From contig JACKLN010000005.1 in assembly GCA_024235855.1 (NCBI GenBank), positions 248,001 to 312,000 on the forward strand: a DNA stretch of 64,000 bases. Reading direction: 5' to 3'. Below the pieces are notes generated by a model. The model was not told where the DNA came from, did no database searches, and saw nothing but the letters and a program-made list of their open reading frames with translations. Source of the stretch: Burkholderiaceae bacterium (GTDB lineage Bacteria > Pseudomonadota > Gammaproteobacteria > Burkholderiales > Burkholderiaceae_C). Every line of letters starts with the position of its first letter. Positions within the stretch are counted from its first letter, which is position 1. A program made the position numbers and the translations under genes. Shown here one piece after another: positions 18,078 through 27,300 of this stretch.

Positions 18078-19706
18078 TCAGGCGGTCGGCAGCGCGTGGT
18101 CCTTGAACTGCTCGCGCAGCTTGTTCTTCTGCATCTTGCCGGTCGCGCCGAGCGGAATCGCGTCGACGAAGACCACGTCGTCCGGCGTCCACCACTTGGC
18201 GATCTTGCCTTCGTAGAAGGCCAGCAGTTCTTCCTTGGTCACCTCGGCGCCGGGCTTCTTCATCACCACCAGCAGCGGGCGCTCGTCCCACTTCGGGTGC
18301 TTGGCCGCGATGCAGGCCGCCATGGCCACGGCCGGGTGCGCCATGGCGATGTTCTCCAGGTCGATGGAGCCGATCCACTCGCCGCCGGACTTGATCACGT
18401 CCTTGCTGCGGTCGGTGATCTGCATGTAGCCGTCGGCGTCGATGGTGGCCACGTCGCCGGTGGGGAACCAGCCGTCGACCAGCGGGTCTCCGCCTTCGCC
18501 CTTGAAGTACTGCTCGATGATCCACGGCCCGCGCACCAGCAGCTCGCCGCTGGCCTGGCCGTCCCAGGGCAGTTCCTGGCCATCGCCGTCGACGATCTTC
18601 ATGTCGACGCCGAAGATGGCCTGGCCCTGCTTGGTCTGCAGCGCCAGGCGCTCCTCTTCGCTGAGCGCCAGGTGCTTGTTGCGGAAGCTGCACACCGTGC
18701 CCAGCGGGCTCATCTCGGTCATGCCCCAGGCGTGCAGCACGTGCACGCCGTACTTCTCCTGGAAGGCGCGGATCATCGCCGGCGGGCAGGCCGAGCCGCC
18801 GATCACCGTGCGGTTCATGGTGCTGAACTTCAGGCCGTTGGCCTCCACGTAGGCCAGCAGGCCCTGCCAGACGGTGGGCACGCCGGCCGAGCACGTGACC
18901 TTCTCCGACTCGAACAGTTCGTACAGGCTCTTGCCGTCCAGCCCGGCGCCGGGGAACACCAGCTTGCTGCCGACCATGCAGCCCACGTACGGCAGGCTCC
19001 AGGCGTTGACGTGGAACATCGGCACCACGGGCAGGATCACGTCGCGACTGGAGCAGTTCAGCGCGTCGGGCAGCGCGGCGCCGAAGGCGTGCAGCACCGT
19101 GCTGCGGTGGCTGTAGAGCACCCCCTTGGGGTTGCCGGTGGTGCCGCTGGTGTAGCACAGCGAGCTGGCGTGGTTCTCGTCGAGCTCAGGCCACGTGTAG
19201 ACGTCGTCGTGGGCGTCGATCAGGTCCTCATAGCACAGCAGGCCGGGGATCTTGGCCTCGGCCGGCATGTGGCTGCGGTCGGCCATCAGCACGAAGTGCT
19301 TCACCGTCTTCAGGCGGCCGGCCACCGCCTGCACCAGCGGCAGGAAGGTGAGGTCGAAGCACAGGACCAGGTCCTCGGCGTGGTCGGCGATCCACACGAC
19401 CTGGTCGGGGTGCAGGCGCGGGTTCAGCGTGTGCAGCACCGCGCCCATGCCGCTGACGGCGTAGTACAGCTCCATGTGGCGGTAGCCGTTCCAGGCCAGC
19501 GTGGCCACGCGGTCGCTGTCACGCACGCCCAGCGCCGCCATGGCCTTGGCCATCCGGCGCGCGCGCGCCGCCAGTTCACGGTAGGTGGTGCGGTGGATGT
19601 CGCCTTCCACGCGGCGGGAGACGATCTCCTGCCCACCATGGTGGCGTTCGGCGTGGATCAGCAACGAGGAGATGAGCAGCGGATGCTGCTGCATGAGACC
19701 GTTCAT
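18078..19706 (-). CDS. AMP-forming fatty acyl-CoA ligase
   Basis: A 542-residue ANL-superfamily enzyme that activates a carboxylic acid to its CoA thioester via an acyl-AMP. The AMP-binding motif YTSGTTGNPKG is at residues 185-195, HAWGMTEMSPLGT lies near 325 and the hinge/DRSKDVIKSGGEWI motif near 425. The opening MNGLMQQHPLLISSLLIHAE is characteristic of medium/long-chain and 3-methylthiopropionyl-CoA (DmdB-like) ligases. An upstream GTG (19814) could extend it by 36 residues, but the extension looks non-conserved. The chain-length preference is not determined. Confidence 0.92.
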   Translation of the reverse strand: MNGLMQQHPLLISSLLIHAERHHGGQEIVSRRVEGDIHRTTYRELAARARRMAKAMAALGVRDSDRVATLAWNGYRHMELYYAVSGMGAVLHTLNPRLHPDQVVWIADHAEDLVLCFDLTFLPLVQAVAGRLKTVKHFVLMADRSHMPAEAKIPGLLCYEDLIDAHDDVYTWPELDENHASSLCYTSGTTGNPKGVLYSHRSTVLHAFGAALPDALNCSSRDVILPVVPMFHVNAWSLPYVGCMVGSKLVFPGAGLDGKSLYELFESEKVTCSAGVPTVWQGLLAYVEANGLKFSTMNRTVIGGSACPPAMIRAFQEKYGVHVLHAWGMTEMSPLGTVCSFRNKHLALSEEERLALQTKQGQAIFGVDMKIVDGDGQELPWDGQASGELLVRGPWIIEQYFKGEGGDPLVDGWFPTGDVATIDADGYMQITDRSKDVIKSGGEWIGSIDLENIAMAHPAVAMAACIAAKHPKWDERPLLVVMKKPGAEVTKEELLAFYEGKIAKWWTPDDVVFVDAIPLGATGKMQKNKLREQFKDHALPTA

Positions 19707-19907
19707 GAGTGGTGATGGCTGAGAGGTGAAGACAGTTGCATTCTCGGTGACGCGGCCCAACCGTGACATCGGTGGCAGCATCGAGACGTCCGGGACAGGC
19801 ACTAGGGTTTTCACGGGTCAATGATCGCGGGGCCTGCCGAAAAACTCGTCATCTTTCGCTTCCTGCGCCCTTCCGGTCCACGCTGCCCGCGTGGCCGGTC
19901 GCACGCC

Positions 19908-20471
19908 ATGTCCGACACGACCGCACCCGCCCTCGACGCCATCTTTGCGAAGACACCGCTGGGCCAGCAGGAGATCCAGCAGCGCAGCCTGAAGCTGCCG
20001 CTGCTCACGCGGCGCGTGCTGCTGCTGGTCGACGGCAGGCGGCCCGTGCGCGAGCTGGCCACGCTGGCCGGCAACGCGGACGCCTCGTCGCTGCTGATGG
20101 AACTCGAAGCGCTGGGGTGCATCGAGCTGACGGCCACGGCCACGGCCGCCCCTGCCCCAGCCCCCGCGGCAGCCACCAGCGATGCTGCGGCAATGGCCAC
20201 AGCAGGCGCGGCGACCGCGCTGGCCGGCCTGCCGCCTGCCGGATCGCGCAGCGCCGAGCAGGTGGACATGGCGCGCAACTTCATGATCAACACCATCAAC
20301 CGGATGCTCGAGCAGAACTCGCGGTTGACCCTGGTGGAGAAGATCTTCCACAGCGTGGACGCCGCCGAACTGCGCGAGCACTACGCCGCCTGGGAAGAGG
20401 CCATCGGCAGTTCGTGGATGGGCCGCAAGCGCCTGGACGAGCTCAAGCGCAAGCTGTTCGAGGTGCTCTGA
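19908..20471 (+). CDS. hypothetical protein with winged-helix-like N-terminus
   Basis: A 187-residue soluble protein. The N-terminal part (KLPLLTRRVLLLVDGRRPVRELATLAG, then SSLLMELEALGCIEL, residues 25-75) has the helix-turn-helix-wing rhythm seen in small DNA-binding or docking domains. A low-complexity Ala/Pro linker (75-115) joins it to a helical C-terminus (ARNFMINTINRMLEQNSRL to the end). I do not recognise the family. It is divergent from the acyl-CoA ligase. ATG 19908 was chosen because the region before it reads as non-coding. Confidence 0.7.
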   Translation: MSDTTAPALDAIFAKTPLGQQEIQQRSLKLPLLTRRVLLLVDGRRPVRELATLAGNADASSLLMELEALGCIELTATATAAPAPAPAAATSDAAAMATAGAATALAGLPPAGSRSAEQVDMARNFMINTINRMLEQNSRLTLVEKIFHSVDAAELREHYAAWEEAIGSSWMGRKRLDELKRKLFEVL

Positions 20472-20501
20472 TCACGCCGCAGGCGCGGCGCCGCGTCCCG
20501 G

Positions 20502-20711
20502 TCAGCCGGCCGGCGGCGGCGCCGCGGCCTTGTCGCTCCACAGTTCGCCACCGGTGGCCCAGTCCTGGCGCTGCACGTCGGTGAAGATCACGTCCACCGA
20601 TTCCGGCTTCGCACCGAGCGTGGCCACGGTGGCATCGGTCAGCGCCTTGGCGAGCGCGCGTTTCTGTTCGACCGTTCGGCCGGCAAAGAGCTGGACATGG
20701 ATGGTGGGCAT
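20502..20711 (-). CDS. 4-oxalocrotonate tautomerase family protein
   Basis: A 69-residue protein of the tautomerase superfamily. After Met removal it begins PTIHVQLFAGRTVEQKRAL, giving the N-terminal Pro that acts as catalytic base, and the VDVIFTDVQRQDWATGG block is typical. These small enzymes oligomerise and ketonise enols such as 2-hydroxymuconate; the true substrate here is unknown because no catechol meta-pathway is nearby. The tail is Ala/Pro-rich and probably disordered. ATG 20711 follows a GGAGGAT-like site. Confidence 0.88.
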   Translation of the reverse strand: MPTIHVQLFAGRTVEQKRALAKALTDATVATLGAKPESVDVIFTDVQRQDWATGGELWSDKAAAPPPAG

Positions 20712-20945
20712 GCGATCCTCCGGCAAGGGTCAAGCGGTGCGGGGCACCCGGCGCAGGGCGGCTGCGGGCAGCCCGCAGTGTGACGCACGCGTCCCCACCC
20801 CCCCAGTTCTCGGCCCCTAGCGTGCAGTGCGCCACCACCGCCAAAGGTGGGTGGCCGTGTCGTGCCTTGTCGCCGACAGTGAAGACACGCCGGACCCGAA
20901 CACCGGCGCCTGACCTTCACCCCCGACTGCGACAGGAGGCGGCCC

Positions 20946-21629
20946 ATGAGCCTGACCGACACCCAGCGCGTCTTTGCTTCGATCCACGAAAGCGCCCTCA
21001 ACGACCTGCTTCGCGCGTTCTTCACCGCGCGCCCCCGGTACCTGCGTTACGGCTCGCCGGCCTTCGTGCCGGCGACCAACGTCACCGCCACGCAGATGCC
21101 GGCGATCGCCTTCCCGGGTCTGCCCGGCGGCATCGACTGGGCGGTGCAGTTCGAGATCCCGCGCGTCGACCTGCACGATCCCGACGATGCCCTGCCGCCG
21201 CAGCTGTCGCTGCCACCCGGCGGCTTCTCGCTGCGCACGGCGGTCAAGCTGTGCATCAACTGCGTCAAGCGCCGCGATGACCGCGGCCAGGGCAAGGACC
21301 CCACCGGCAAACCCAACGACGACGACCGAAGCCTTGGCGAGGTGACCTGCACCGAGCTCGGCGTGTTCGCGATCGGCCACCTCGACAGCTGGAACGACGC
21401 CAGCGGCAACGGCGAGATCCGCCTGCGCGTCGACGCCGTCGAGCTGGTCGACATCACGCCCGACAGCCTGGAGTCGGTGCTCGAGTGCCTGATCCGCATG
21501 CTGCTGGACGCCGCCCTTTCGCAGGTGCACCTGCCGATCTCGGCGCTGCGCGCCGGCGCCTTCCAGCTGCTGGTCACGCAGGGCCCGCTGATCGACCAGG
21601 ACCACGTGCTCGCACGTGGCAACGTCTGA
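20946..21629 (+). CDS. unknown protein, first gene of a three-gene cluster
   Basis: A 227-residue protein I do not recognise. It has no signal peptide or membrane segment. Three parts can be seen: a helical N-terminus (about 1-35), a Pro/Gly-rich beta-like region (ATQMPAIAFPGLPGGIDWAV, 50-95), and LCINCVKRRDDRGQGKDP, which combines a CxxC with a charged loop. The C-terminal half (LRVDAVELVDITPDSLESVLE) looks like an amphipathic beta/alpha domain. AGGAGG precedes ATG 20946. The stop lies 13 bases before the next gene, so the cluster is an operon. Confidence 0.8.
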   Translation: MSLTDTQRVFASIHESALNDLLRAFFTARPRYLRYGSPAFVPATNVTATQMPAIAFPGLPGGIDWAVQFEIPRVDLHDPDDALPPQLSLPPGGFSLRTAVKLCINCVKRRDDRGQGKDPTGKPNDDDRSLGEVTCTELGVFAIGHLDSWNDASGNGEIRLRVDAVELVDITPDSLESVLECLIRMLLDAALSQVHLPISALRAGAFQLLVTQGPLIDQDHVLARGNV

Positions 21630-21642
21630 AGGAGAACACCCC

Positions 21643-22443
21643 ATGGCCGAAATCACCGCCGCCCTCGACGAAGGGGGCGCCAACACCCTGTTCAACACCG
21701 CGCTGGCCACCGTGCCGCTGCCACCGGCAGCCGGCAGCGGCAACCTCGGGCCCTTCGTGGCCACCTACAGCGCGCAGGCCGCCTTCGTCAGTGGCGCCAT
21801 CGACCTCATCGCGCCGGGCACGATCCGCGTGGCCAACCTGCGCCTGAACTGGCAGCTCAACCTGAGCTTCGGCATCGACCTGAACCGATTCCTGCCGGAG
21901 CTCTGCCTGCCGCGCGTGTGCGTGGACATCCCCTGCGTCGGCCGTGTCTGCACGCCGCGCATCTGCATCTCCTGGCCGTCCATCATGGTCCCGGTATCGC
22001 TGGGCGACTGGGTCGAGGCCACCGCCGACTTCGGGCTGGACATCGCGCTCACCGGTGGCCACTGGCGCGTGCGCGGCGTGGTGCAGAACGTCTCGCAGCT
22101 GCAGTTCGGGCCCGCCACCGCCGGCATGCTGGCGCTGATCGGCCTGGCCATCACGCCTCTGCTGCTGGCCATCCCGTTCATCGGGCCCTTCGTGGCCATC
22201 GCGGTCAACGCCATCCTGGCGGCCATCGGCATCGCCGGGCTCACCGGCTTCCTGGGGCCGATCCTCTCGCCGTTCGTCAGCGGCCTGACGATCCCGATCT
22301 ACAGCCAGCCGCAGCAGTTCCAGGTGCTGCCCGGTGCCGGCGCCAACGACCCGCCGGTGTTCGTCACGCTGGACGCGGTGAGCGCCGTCATCCAGTCCAC
22401 CGACGAGGACGAACTGGTCCTCGGCATCGACATCACCGGCTGA
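21643..22443 (+). CDS. unknown protein with repeated-Cys motif and hydrophobic core
   Basis: A 266-residue protein of unknown family. Residues 87-105 contain CLPRVCVDIPCVGRVCTPRI, with a Cys every 4-6 residues and a final Cys two residues on; P-R-(V/I)-C occurs twice. This looks like a metal- or disulfide-rich knuckle. Residues 155-215 are hydrophobic (GMLALIGLAITPLLLAIPFI and onward), enough for two membrane-inserting helices, in a protein without a signal peptide. The start and end are rich in beta-prone residues. AAGGAGA precedes ATG 21643. It lies between two other unknown genes with gaps of 13 and 20 bases. Confidence 0.85.
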   Translation: MAEITAALDEGGANTLFNTALATVPLPPAAGSGNLGPFVATYSAQAAFVSGAIDLIAPGTIRVANLRLNWQLNLSFGIDLNRFLPELCLPRVCVDIPCVGRVCTPRICISWPSIMVPVSLGDWVEATADFGLDIALTGGHWRVRGVVQNVSQLQFGPATAGMLALIGLAITPLLLAIPFIGPFVAIAVNAILAAIGIAGLTGFLGPILSPFVSGLTIPIYSQPQQFQVLPGAGANDPPVFVTLDAVSAVIQSTDEDELVLGIDITG

Positions 22444-22463
22444 ACCCAGCACAGGACCACACC

Positions 22464-23129
22464 ATGCAACACCTCGACACCCTGGACAGCCGCGTGTTGC
22501 GGCTCACCGACGCCTACGGCCAGCGCTTCATGCGCGAAGGCACCTACGCCTGGGCCGCGCTGCCGGCCGGCGGCGGCATGCTCTCCATCGACCGCCCGTT
22601 CTCCATCGACGTGGGCCCGCGGCGCAGCGACGGCAAGATGACGCAGCACCACGTGGAACTGGGCTGGGACGGCGACCGCTTCCGCCCCGACCGGACCAAG
22701 CTGGCCATCGAGGCTGGCGACCTCGTCAGCTGGCACTGCCCCGACCGCGACGCGCCCGGCTTCGAGATCGCCGGCGACCAGCCCTTCTTCGGCAGCGCCG
22801 CATTGGTCAACGAATGCGGCTACAGCCACGCCTTCGGCCTGCCAGGCACCTACCACTGGGTCGATGCCCTGGGCTCGGGGCTGAAGGGCGTGGTGCGTGT
22901 CAAGCCGGTGCAGTGCGCCACGCCCAAGGATCTGGCGCAATGGCACGAACGCCTGGCGCGCGCCGAGCTGGTGATGATCCAGCACGCCAAGGCCGACCGG
23001 CCGGAGGTGGAGATCGTGCTCGGGCAGACGGTGTACTTCGCCGTCGTCACCGGCCCGGGCGTGACGATCACCGACGAACGACTGGTCGCGGCGCAGCAGG
23101 GCTGTGGACACGGCCGCAAGGCGGCCTGA
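22464..23129 (+). CDS. cupredoxin-like unknown protein
   Basis: A 221-residue protein. Residues 75-155 look like a plastocyanin/cupredoxin fold: LAIEAGDLVSWHCPDRDAPG, then ALVNECGYSHAFGLPGTYHW, then GSGLKGVVRVKP, matching the usual order F-x-x-PGxYxY...G-x-V-x-V. The standard type 1 copper ligand set (His, Cys, His, Met) is not clearly kept: one Cys and His are close by, but the Cys-x4-His-x4-Met loop is missing. There is no signal peptide, unusual for a cupredoxin. A helical tail follows (AQWHERLARAELVMI). It is the last gene of the three-gene cluster. Confidence 0.85.
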   Translation: MQHLDTLDSRVLRLTDAYGQRFMREGTYAWAALPAGGGMLSIDRPFSIDVGPRRSDGKMTQHHVELGWDGDRFRPDRTKLAIEAGDLVSWHCPDRDAPGFEIAGDQPFFGSAALVNECGYSHAFGLPGTYHWVDALGSGLKGVVRVKPVQCATPKDLAQWHERLARAELVMIQHAKADRPEVEIVLGQTVYFAVVTGPGVTITDERLVAAQQGCGHGRKAA

Positions 23130-23210
23130 GCCTTGGCCTTCGGGCTGCGGCGGGTTGACCCGGCCGCTGCACCCGGCGAGCATGTCGGCATCCGTTCTCC
23201 AGGGGCCACC

Positions 23211-23738
23211 ATGAAGATCCTCAAGTTCCTCCTGGGCCTGGTTGTCCTGCTGGCGGCAGCCGTTTTCGGCGGCGCGTTGCTGATCGACCCGGCCTACGAG
23301 GTCAGCCGCTCGGTGCAGGTGCAGGCGGCGCCGGAGAAGATCTACCCGCTGGTCGACTCGTCGGCCGGCTGGTCGCGCTGGGGCGTGTGGTACCAGCGCG
23401 ACCCGCAGATGAAGGTCACCGAGACCGGGGCCGCCCGCGGCGCCGGGGCCGCCTGGTCCTGGACCAGCGAGAGCCAGGGCAATGGCGCGATGACACTCAC
23501 CGCAGCCGAGCCGCCGCAGCGCGTGGCCTACGAACTTCGCATCGACGGCTTCGCCCCCAGCCAGGGCGATCTGACCCTGGTGCCCGACGGCGCCGCCACC
23601 CGCGTCACCTGGCGCATGCACGGCACCATGGACAACCTGCTCGGCCGCTGGTTCGGCCTGTTCATGGAACGGCTGGTCGGCCCTGACTTCGACGCCGGGC
23701 TGGCCAACCTGAAGGCGCTGGCCGAACAGCCGGCCTGA
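23211..23738 (+). CDS. SRPBCC (polyketide cyclase-like) membrane-anchored protein
   Basis: A 175-residue protein with an N-terminal hydrophobic anchor (residues 3-25) followed by an SRPBCC/START-like domain. EVSRSVQVQAAPEKIYPLV is the usual first strand and helix, and the protein ends with the long helix WFGLFMERLVGPDFDAGLANLKAL. The fold holds hydrophobic ligands in a deep cavity; no ligand can be proposed. It starts 81 bases after the unknown cluster on the same strand and might share its transcript, but is a common stand-alone protein. Confidence 0.88.
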   Translation: MKILKFLLGLVVLLAAAVFGGALLIDPAYEVSRSVQVQAAPEKIYPLVDSSAGWSRWGVWYQRDPQMKVTETGAARGAGAAWSWTSESQGNGAMTLTAAEPPQRVAYELRIDGFAPSQGDLTLVPDGAATRVTWRMHGTMDNLLGRWFGLFMERLVGPDFDAGLANLKALAEQPA

Positions 23739-23786
23739 GTCGAGGCACCGCTGCGCCGGCAGGGCTGGCAGGGCTGGCCGTCCTGC

Positions 23787-24266
23787 TCAGGCCTCCGGCA
23801 CCGGCAGCCGCGTCTCCGCCTTCACCTCGCGCAGCACGATGCTCGAGCGCACGTGCGTGATGCCCGGCAGCTTGAACAGCACGTCGTGCAGGAAGCGCTC
23901 GTAGGCCGCGATGTCGGCCGCCAGCACGGTGAGGATGTAGTCGGCCTGGCCGGTTGTGCTGACGCACTGCACGATCTGCGGGCTGGTGGCCACCGCCGCC
24001 TCGAAGCGGCGCACCGCGGCCTCGCTGTGCTGCTGCAGGTTGGCCTCCACCACCACGCGCAGGCCCAGTCCCACCTTGGCGCGGTCCACCAGCGCGGTGT
24101 AGCCGCGGATCACGCCGGCGGCCTCCATGGCCTTCACGCGCTTCCAGCAAGGCGTGGCCGACAGGCCCACCCGTTCGGCCAGCTGCTGCACGGTCTGGCG
24201 GGCGTCGCGCTGCAACTCGGCCAGGATCTGGCGGCTGGCGCGGTCGAGATCGATTTCCTCGCTCAT
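23787..24266 (-). CDS. Lrp/AsnC family transcriptional regulator
   Basis: A 159-residue regulator with an N-terminal winged helix (residues 5-60: ASRQILAELQRDARQTVQQL and GLSATPCWKRVKAMEAAGVI) and a C-terminal RAM/AsnC ligand domain (VVVEANLQQHSEAAVRRFEAAV, GQADYILTVLAADI). These sense amino acids. It is divergent from the indolepyruvate ferredoxin oxidoreductase gene, with 115 bases between starts. Control of that aromatic amino acid catabolic enzyme in response to an amino acid is a reasonable inference. GAGG-like bases precede ATG 24266. Confidence 0.94.
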   Translation of the reverse strand: MSEEIDLDRASRQILAELQRDARQTVQQLAERVGLSATPCWKRVKAMEAAGVIRGYTALVDRAKVGLGLRVVVEANLQQHSEAAVRRFEAAVATSPQIVQCVSTTGQADYILTVLAADIAAYERFLHDVLFKLPGITHVRSSIVLREVKAETRLPVPEA

Positions 24267-24381
24267 GTCGATTTCCGAGAACGCTGTTCTTCGATTCTGA
24301 CCCGGACACGGGGAACGAAGGACGACATTCGCGCGCGATGGGTCTAACCTTGCCGCTTTGACCCGGCTCAAGGAGCAGCGC

Positions 24382-27300
24382 ATGTCCACCGCCCTGCAGC
24401 GCCCCGGCTACCAGCTCTCCGACAACCTGTGGGCGCCATCGGGCGCCGTCTTCCTCACCGGCACCCAGGCCCTGGTCCGGTTGCTGCTGATGCAGCGCGC
24501 GCGCGATGCCGCGGCCGGCCTGAACACCGCCGGCTTCGTCAGCGGCTACCGCGGCAGTCCGCTGGGCATGCTGGACCAGGCCATCTGGAAGGCCGGCGGC
24601 CGGTTCACCGAGGCCGGCATCCGCTTCGTGCCGGCGGTCAACGAGGAACTCGGCGCCACCCAGGTGCTGGGCACGCAGCGCGTGGAGAGCGACCCCGAGC
24701 GCACGCACGACGGCGTGTTCGCGCTCTGGTACGGCAAGGGCCCGGGCGTGGACCGCGCCGGCGACGCCATCAAGCACGGCAACGCCTACGGCTCCAGCCC
24801 GCATGGCGGCGTGCTGGTGGTGGCCGGCGACGACCACGGCTGCGTCAGCAGCTCGATGCCGCACCAGAGCGACGACGTGTTCCAGGCCTGGCACATGCCG
24901 GTGGTGGCGCCGGGCAACGTGGCGGAGTACCTGGAGTTCGGCCTCTACGGCTGGGCGCTGTCGCGCTTCAGCGGCAACTGGGTGGGCTTCACGGCGCTGT
25001 CGGAAGTGGTGGAGAGCGGTGCCACCGTGGACCTGGACCGCATCAACGCGCGTGTCGCCGCCTGGGCCGACGCCGACACCGTGCGCGCCGCCACCGGCCA
25101 CCAGGCACCGGCCGATGGCCTGCACTACCGCTGGCCCGACCTGCCGTCGCTGCGCATCGAGACGCGGCTGAAGGACAAGCTCGCGGCAGTGGCGGCCTTC
25201 GCGCGCGTCAACAGCATCGACCGCGACGTCATCGTTTCGCCGCAGGCGCGCTTCGGCATCGTCACCGTGGGCAAGGCGCACTACGACTTCATGGAAGTGC
25301 TGCGCCGGCTGGAGATCACGCCGGAGATGCTGGCCGCCGCCGGCGTGCGCGTCTACAAGGTGGGCCTGAGCTTCCCGATCGAGACCACGCGCATGCAGGC
25401 CTTCGCCGACGGCCTGCAGGAACTGCTGGTCATCGAGGAGAAGGCGCCCATCGTCGAACGCCAGCTGCGCACGCTGTTCTACAACGCGCCGGTGCGCCCG
25501 CGCATCCTGGGCAAGACCGATGCCGAGGGCCGGCCCCTGGTCAGCGACGTGGGCGAGCTTCGCCCGTCGCGGCTGATCGAGATCGTGGCGCAGTGGTTCG
25601 CCCGGCATCTGCCAGGATTCGACCGCCACCAGGAACACGTGCGCGACTTCACCCCGCCCGAGCTGCTCAGCAACGCCGGCGACGCCGTCAAGCGCCTGCC
25701 CTACTTCTGCGCCGGCTGCCCGCACAACACCAGCACCAAGGTGCCCGAGGGCTCGGAGGCGCGCGCCGGCATCGGCTGCCACTTCATGGCCAGCTGGATG
25801 GACCGCCACACCGGCGGCCTGATCCAGATGGGCGGCGAAGGCGTGGACTGGGTCAGCCACAGCATGTTCACGCGCCGCCCGCACGTGTTCCAGAACCTGG
25901 GCGACGGCACCTACTACCACTCCGGCTACCTCGCCATCCGCCAGGCGGTGGCGGCCCGGGCCACCATCACCTACAAGATCCTGTTCAACGACGCGGTGGC
26001 CATGACCGGCGGCCAGCCGGTGGACGGCGTCATCAGCGTCGACGCCATCGCCCGCCAGGTGGAGAGCGAGGGCGTCAAGGCCGTCGCCGTGGTCAGCGAC
26101 CACATCGAGCAGTTCGGCCCCATCCGCGACCGCTTCCCCGCCGACACCAGCTTCCACCCGCGCGAGGAGCTCGACGAGGTGCAGCGCCGCCTGCGCGAGA
26201 TCGAGGGCGTGACGGTGCTGATCTACGAGCAGACCTGCGCCGCCGAGAAGCGCCGCCGGCGCAAGAAGGGCGAGATGGTCGACCCGGCCGAGCGGCTGTA
26301 CATCCACGACGACGTCTGCGAGGGCTGCGGCGACTGCGGCGTGCAGAGCAACTGCGTGGCCGTGCTGCCGCTGGAGACCCCGCTGGGCCGCAAGCGCCGC
26401 ATCGACCAGAGCGCCTGCAACAAGGACTACAGCTGCGCCAACGGCTTCTGCCCCAGCTTCGTCAGCGTCAGCGGCGGCAGGCCGCGCAAGAAGAGCGGCG
26501 CGCTGGTCAACGGCACGGCCGCGTTCCTGGCCCGCGTGGCCGCGCTGCCGGAACCCGCGCCGCACACCTGGACCGGGCCGTACGACCTGCTGGTCACCGG
26601 CGTCGGCGGCACCGGCGTGGTGACCGTAGGCGCGGTCATCGCGATGGCCGCCCACCTGGAAGGCAAGAGTGCCAGCGTGCTCGACTTCATGGGCTTTGCG
26701 CAAAAGGGCGGCAGCGTGCTGAGCTTCGTGCGCTGGGCCGACGTGCCGGAGCGGCTGAACCAGGTGCGCATCGACACCCAGCAGGCCGACGCCATCCTCG
26801 CCTGCGACCTCGTCGTCGGTGCCAGCCCCGACGCGCTGCAGACGGTGCGCCACGGCCGCACGCGCGTGCTGGCCAACGTGCACGAGGTGCCGGTGGCCGA
26901 GTCGCTGAAGAACCCGGACGCCACGCTGCGCGTGCCCGAGCTGCTGGCCAAGCTGCGCTTCGCCGCCGGGGACCACGCGGTGGAGACCTTCGACGCCCAG
27001 ACCCTGGCCGAGGACTTCCTGGGCGACACCATCGTCAGCAACATCGTCGCCCTGGGCATCGCCTGGCAGCGGGGCCTGGTGCCGGTGGGGCTGCCGGCGC
27101 TGCAGCGCGCCATCGAGCTCAACGGCGTGGCGGTGCAGAGCAACCTGCTGGCCTTCGCGCTCGGCCGCCTGGCCGCCGCCGACCCTGCCGCGCTGCAGGC
27201 CCTGCGCGAAACGCCGGAGCCGGCACCGGCCGACGAGCCGCTGGACGTCTTCCTGGGCCACGCCATGGCCCACCTCACCGGCTGGCAGGACCGCGCCTGG

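Noticed and set aside
23760..23786. Short tandem repeat CAGGGCTGG between two convergent genes
   Set aside because: Only two copies and no stem with a U-tract, so neither a terminator nor a meaningful repeat can be supported.
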